Below, in pieces: positions 45,563-47,832 of a stretch of DNA of 47,832 nt. Origin of the DNA: Aliivibrio sp. (lineage in GTDB: Bacteria > Pseudomonadota > Gammaproteobacteria > Enterobacterales > Vibrionaceae); contig JAESQY010000182.1 in NCBI GenBank assembly GCA_016764915.1, forward strand, positions 1-47,832, given 5' to 3'. Position numbers and translations under genes: made by a program. How positions within the stretch are numbered: the first letter of the stretch is position 1; the number at the start of each line of letters is the position of its first letter. The notes under the pieces were generated by a model, which was given only the letters and a program-made list of their open reading frames with translations, was not told the origin of the DNA and made no database searches.

Positions 45563-47832
45563 ATGACAGTAATTCAAACATTAGAAGAGAAACACCAAAA
45601 AACCTGGCAGAGTAAAAACAATCTGTCGACAGAATCGGTGATGCACACCTGCGATGGTAACGAAGCAACGGCTCATATTGCTTATCGCGTGAGTGAGGTG
45701 TGTGCCATCTACCCAATTACCCCATCATCGACCATGGCCGAGTTTGCCGACCAGTGGGCAGCGGAAGATATGCGTAACATTTGGGGTAACATTCCTCTGA
45801 TCGCCGCCATGCAGAGTGAGGGCGGCGCGGCAGGTACGGTTCACGGCTCACTGCAAAGTGGCGCATTAACCACCACTTTCACCGCATCGCAAGGGTTAAT
45901 GCTGATGTTGCCTAACATGTACAAAATTGCGGGTGAATTAACCTCCGCTGTTTTCCATGTGGCTGCGCGTTCGTTGGCGGCGCAAGGTTTGTCTATCTTT
46001 GGTGATCACCAAGATGTTATGGCGGCTCGTGGTACCGGTTTTGCGTTGTTGGCCTCATCATCCGTGCAAGAAGCGCATGACATGGCTTTAGTGTCACACG
46101 CGGCAACGTTGGAGTCTCGCATCCCATTTATTCACTTCTTTGATGGTTTTAGAACCTCACACGAAGTGAACAAAGTGAAATTGATCTCCGATGCTCATAT
46201 AAGAGAGATGATCTCAGATGAGCTGGTACGTCAGCATCGAAAAAGAGGGTTAAGTCCAGATACTCCGTTTATTCGAGGTACAGCGCAGAACCCTGATGTC
46301 TACTTCCAAGGACGTGAAACCGTTAATCCATTTTATGCCAACACGCCTGAGATAGTTCAGAACTGCATGGATAAATTGGCGACTTTAACGGGTCGCAGCT
46401 ACAAACTGTTCGAATACCATGGGCATGCAGATGCCGAGCATGTTGTGATTGCAATGGGTTCCGGTATTGAAACGGTGAAAGAGACGGTTGAGTATCTAGC
46501 AGGCAAGGGTGAAAAAGTGGGTGTACTGCAAGTGCGCTTATATCGTCCGTTGTCTGCCAAACACTTTATTGCTGAGTTGCCACTGAGCACCAAGAAAATT
46601 ACTATTTTGGATAGAACCAAAGAGCCAGGCGCCAATGCTGATCCTCTGTTCCAGGATGTGTTAACGGCGCTTATCGATTCAGTCGGCGTAGACAGTGATT
46701 GTCCGTTTACTACTATGCCTCGCTTGATTGCAGGTCGTTATGGGCTGTCGAGCAAAGAGTTTACACCAGCAATGGTAAAAGCGATTTTCGACAACTCAGC
46801 TCTGGCAACGCCTAAGCATCACTTTACCATCGGCATTATTGATGATGTGTCAAACTCACACCTTGAGTATGATGCAAGTTTTGATATTGAGTCGCAAGAT
46901 GTGGTTCGAGCCATGTTCTATGGTTTGGGCGCTGATGGAACGGTTGGAGCCAACAAAAACACCATCAAAATCATTGGTGAAGATCCTGAATACTACGCTC
47001 AAGGCTACTTTGTTTATGACTCCAAAAAATCAGGGTCACAAACCGAGTCACACCTGCGCTTTGGTAAGCAGCCGATTAACAGCCCATATCTGATTCAATC
47101 GGCGAACTTTATCGCCTGTCACCAAGCCACGTTCTTAGACAGCACAGACATGCTGGCAAAAGCGGCAGACAACGCCACCTTCCTGCTTAACTCAACGGTA
47201 TCTGCTGACGAGTTATGGGACACGTTACCTGCAAAAATGCAGCAGCAATTAATAGAGCGCAACATGAAACTCTATGTGGTTGATGCCTATAAAGTCGCGA
47301 AAGATACGGACATGGGCAGCCGCATTAACACTATTATGCAAACCTGTTTCTTTGCCTTATCTGGGGTGTTAGATAAAGATCTGGCCATCAGTAAAATCAA
47401 AAAAGCGATTAAGAAAAGTTATCAGGTTAAAGGTGACGCCATCGTTCAGAAGAACTTTGCCGCCGTTGATCATACTTTAGCGCATCTGTATGAAGTTGAA
47501 GTGCAAAGTGCGGTTACAGCCAAAGAGCAAACCAAAGCGATTGTTTCCGATCAAGCGCCGGAGTTTGTGCGAAAAGTCACCGCACAGATGATGGCAGGCA
47601 AAGGGGATCTGATCCCAGTATCGCAATTGCCTGTTGATGGTACCTATCCTTCTGCTACCACGCAGTGGGAAAAACGTAACATCGCTCAACAGTTGCCAAT
47701 TTGGGAAGAGGACGCCTGTATTCAGTGTGGTAACTGTAGCATCGTCTGTCCTCATGCTGCCATTCGAGCCAAATTCTATGATCGATCGATCTTAGAAGAC
47801 GCGCCGGACGGATACAAATCAGCGCCAATTAC
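45563..47832 (+). CDS. nifJ: Pyruvate:ferredoxin (flavodoxin) oxidoreductase, 5' part
   Basis: Open frame from the ATG at 45563 to the window end, 756 codons of a protein usually near 1,170-1,200 aa; it is cut by the window edge. The N-terminal domain has YPITPSSTMAEFADQW, typical of NifJ/YdbK. The domain order continues through the CoA-binding and gamma parts to a ferredoxin module starting CIQCGNCSIVCPHAAI near residue 719. It oxidises pyruvate to acetyl-CoA and CO2, reducing ferredoxin or flavodoxin, and is oxygen sensitive. Coupled to the preceding flavoprotein gene (9-base gap). It would consume the pyruvate made by YgeX. Confidence 0.95.
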   Translation, partial: MTVIQTLEEKHQKTWQSKNNLSTESVMHTCDGNEATAHIAYRVSEVCAIYPITPSSTMAEFADQWAAEDMRNIWGNIPLIAAMQSEGGAAGTVHGSLQSGALTTTFTASQGLMLMLPNMYKIAGELTSAVFHVAARSLAAQGLSIFGDHQDVMAARGTGFALLASSSVQEAHDMALVSHAATLESRIPFIHFFDGFRTSHEVNKVKLISDAHIREMISDELVRQHRKRGLSPDTPFIRGTAQNPDVYFQGRETVNPFYANTPEIVQNCMDKLATLTGRSYKLFEYHGHADAEHVVIAMGSGIETVKETVEYLAGKGEKVGVLQVRLYRPLSAKHFIAELPLSTKKITILDRTKEPGANADPLFQDVLTALIDSVGVDSDCPFTTMPRLIAGRYGLSSKEFTPAMVKAIFDNSALATPKHHFTIGIIDDVSNSHLEYDASFDIESQDVVRAMFYGLGADGTVGANKNTIKIIGEDPEYYAQGYFVYDSKKSGSQTESHLRFGKQPINSPYLIQSANFIACHQATFLDSTDMLAKAADNATFLLNSTVSADELWDTLPAKMQQQLIERNMKLYVVDAYKVAKDTDMGSRINTIMQTCFFALSGVLDKDLAISKIKKAIKKSYQVKGDAIVQKNFAAVDHTLAHLYEVEVQSAVTAKEQTKAIVSDQAPEFVRKVTAQMMAGKGDLIPVSQLPVDGTYPSATTQWEKRNIAQQLPIWEEDACIQCGNCSIVCPHAAIRAKFYDRSILEDAPDGYKSAPI

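Noticed and set aside
46399..47755. Short frames inside the final gene (minus 46399-46635, plus 46839-47093, minus 47477-47755)
   Set aside because: They are shadows of the long pyruvate:ferredoxin oxidoreductase frame, which has motifs from start to window end.
1..47832. CRISPR arrays, tRNA or rRNA genes, phage or complete IS elements
   Set aside because: No regularly spaced repeats, cloverleaf-like segments, ribosomal RNA stretches or intact transposase or phage genes were seen on reading both strands.

Overview
The window looks like chromosomal DNA of a gammaproteobacterium, most likely a Vibrionaceae member. This rests on recognisable protein families and on a small RRF_GI (ribosome recycling factor family) gene that I associate with vibrios; it is not a computed placement. 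I see no rRNA, tRNA, CRISPR array, intact insertion sequence or phage gene.

Region 1 (1-5.6 kb): the 3' end of cysD and complete cysN (sulfate activation), then on the minus strand an unrecognised membrane protein and the distal genes of an efflux operon (gltS and a patatin-like lipoprotein). Region 2 (5.5-19.8 kb): two RND efflux systems. The first is a five-gene minus-strand operon (MFP - RND pump - outer membrane factor - patatin lipoprotein - gltS) with a LysR gene upstream. The second (MFP - RND pump, no outer membrane factor) lies divergent from an OmpR-type two-component system, whose kinase gene overlaps the RRF_GI gene. A ThrE-type amino-acid exporter lies between them. Region 3 (19.8-24.1 kb): a YcdX-like PHP phosphatase and two divergent membrane diguanylate cyclases.

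Region 4 (24.1-35.1 kb) is catabolic. An omega-amino-acid:pyruvate transaminase, CsiD, LhgO and a GabD-type semialdehyde dehydrogenase with two LysR regulators form a plausible complete route 5-aminovalerate -> glutarate semialdehyde -> glutarate -> L-2-hydroxyglutarate -> 2-oxoglutarate. A TRAP transporter (DctP-DctQ-DctM) with a UspA protein follows.

Region 5 (35.1-47.8 kb) is the most striking. A YgeV-like sigma-54 activator is divergent from ygeW-ygeX-ygeY-hyuA-yqeA, then a GltD-like flavoprotein with C-terminal ferredoxin modules and a pyruvate:ferredoxin oxidoreductase that runs off the window. The first part has the gene order of the E. coli yge cluster, linked to anaerobic uric acid/purine breakdown. 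In this reading HyuA, YgeY and YgeW/YqeA process a ring-opened ureido intermediate with ATP gain, YgeX turns 2,3-diaminopropionate into pyruvate and ammonia, and the oxidoreductase oxidises pyruvate. A very good -24/-12 promoter and an array of TATCA/TGATA repeats lie in the divergent gap, and hairpins separate several of the genes.
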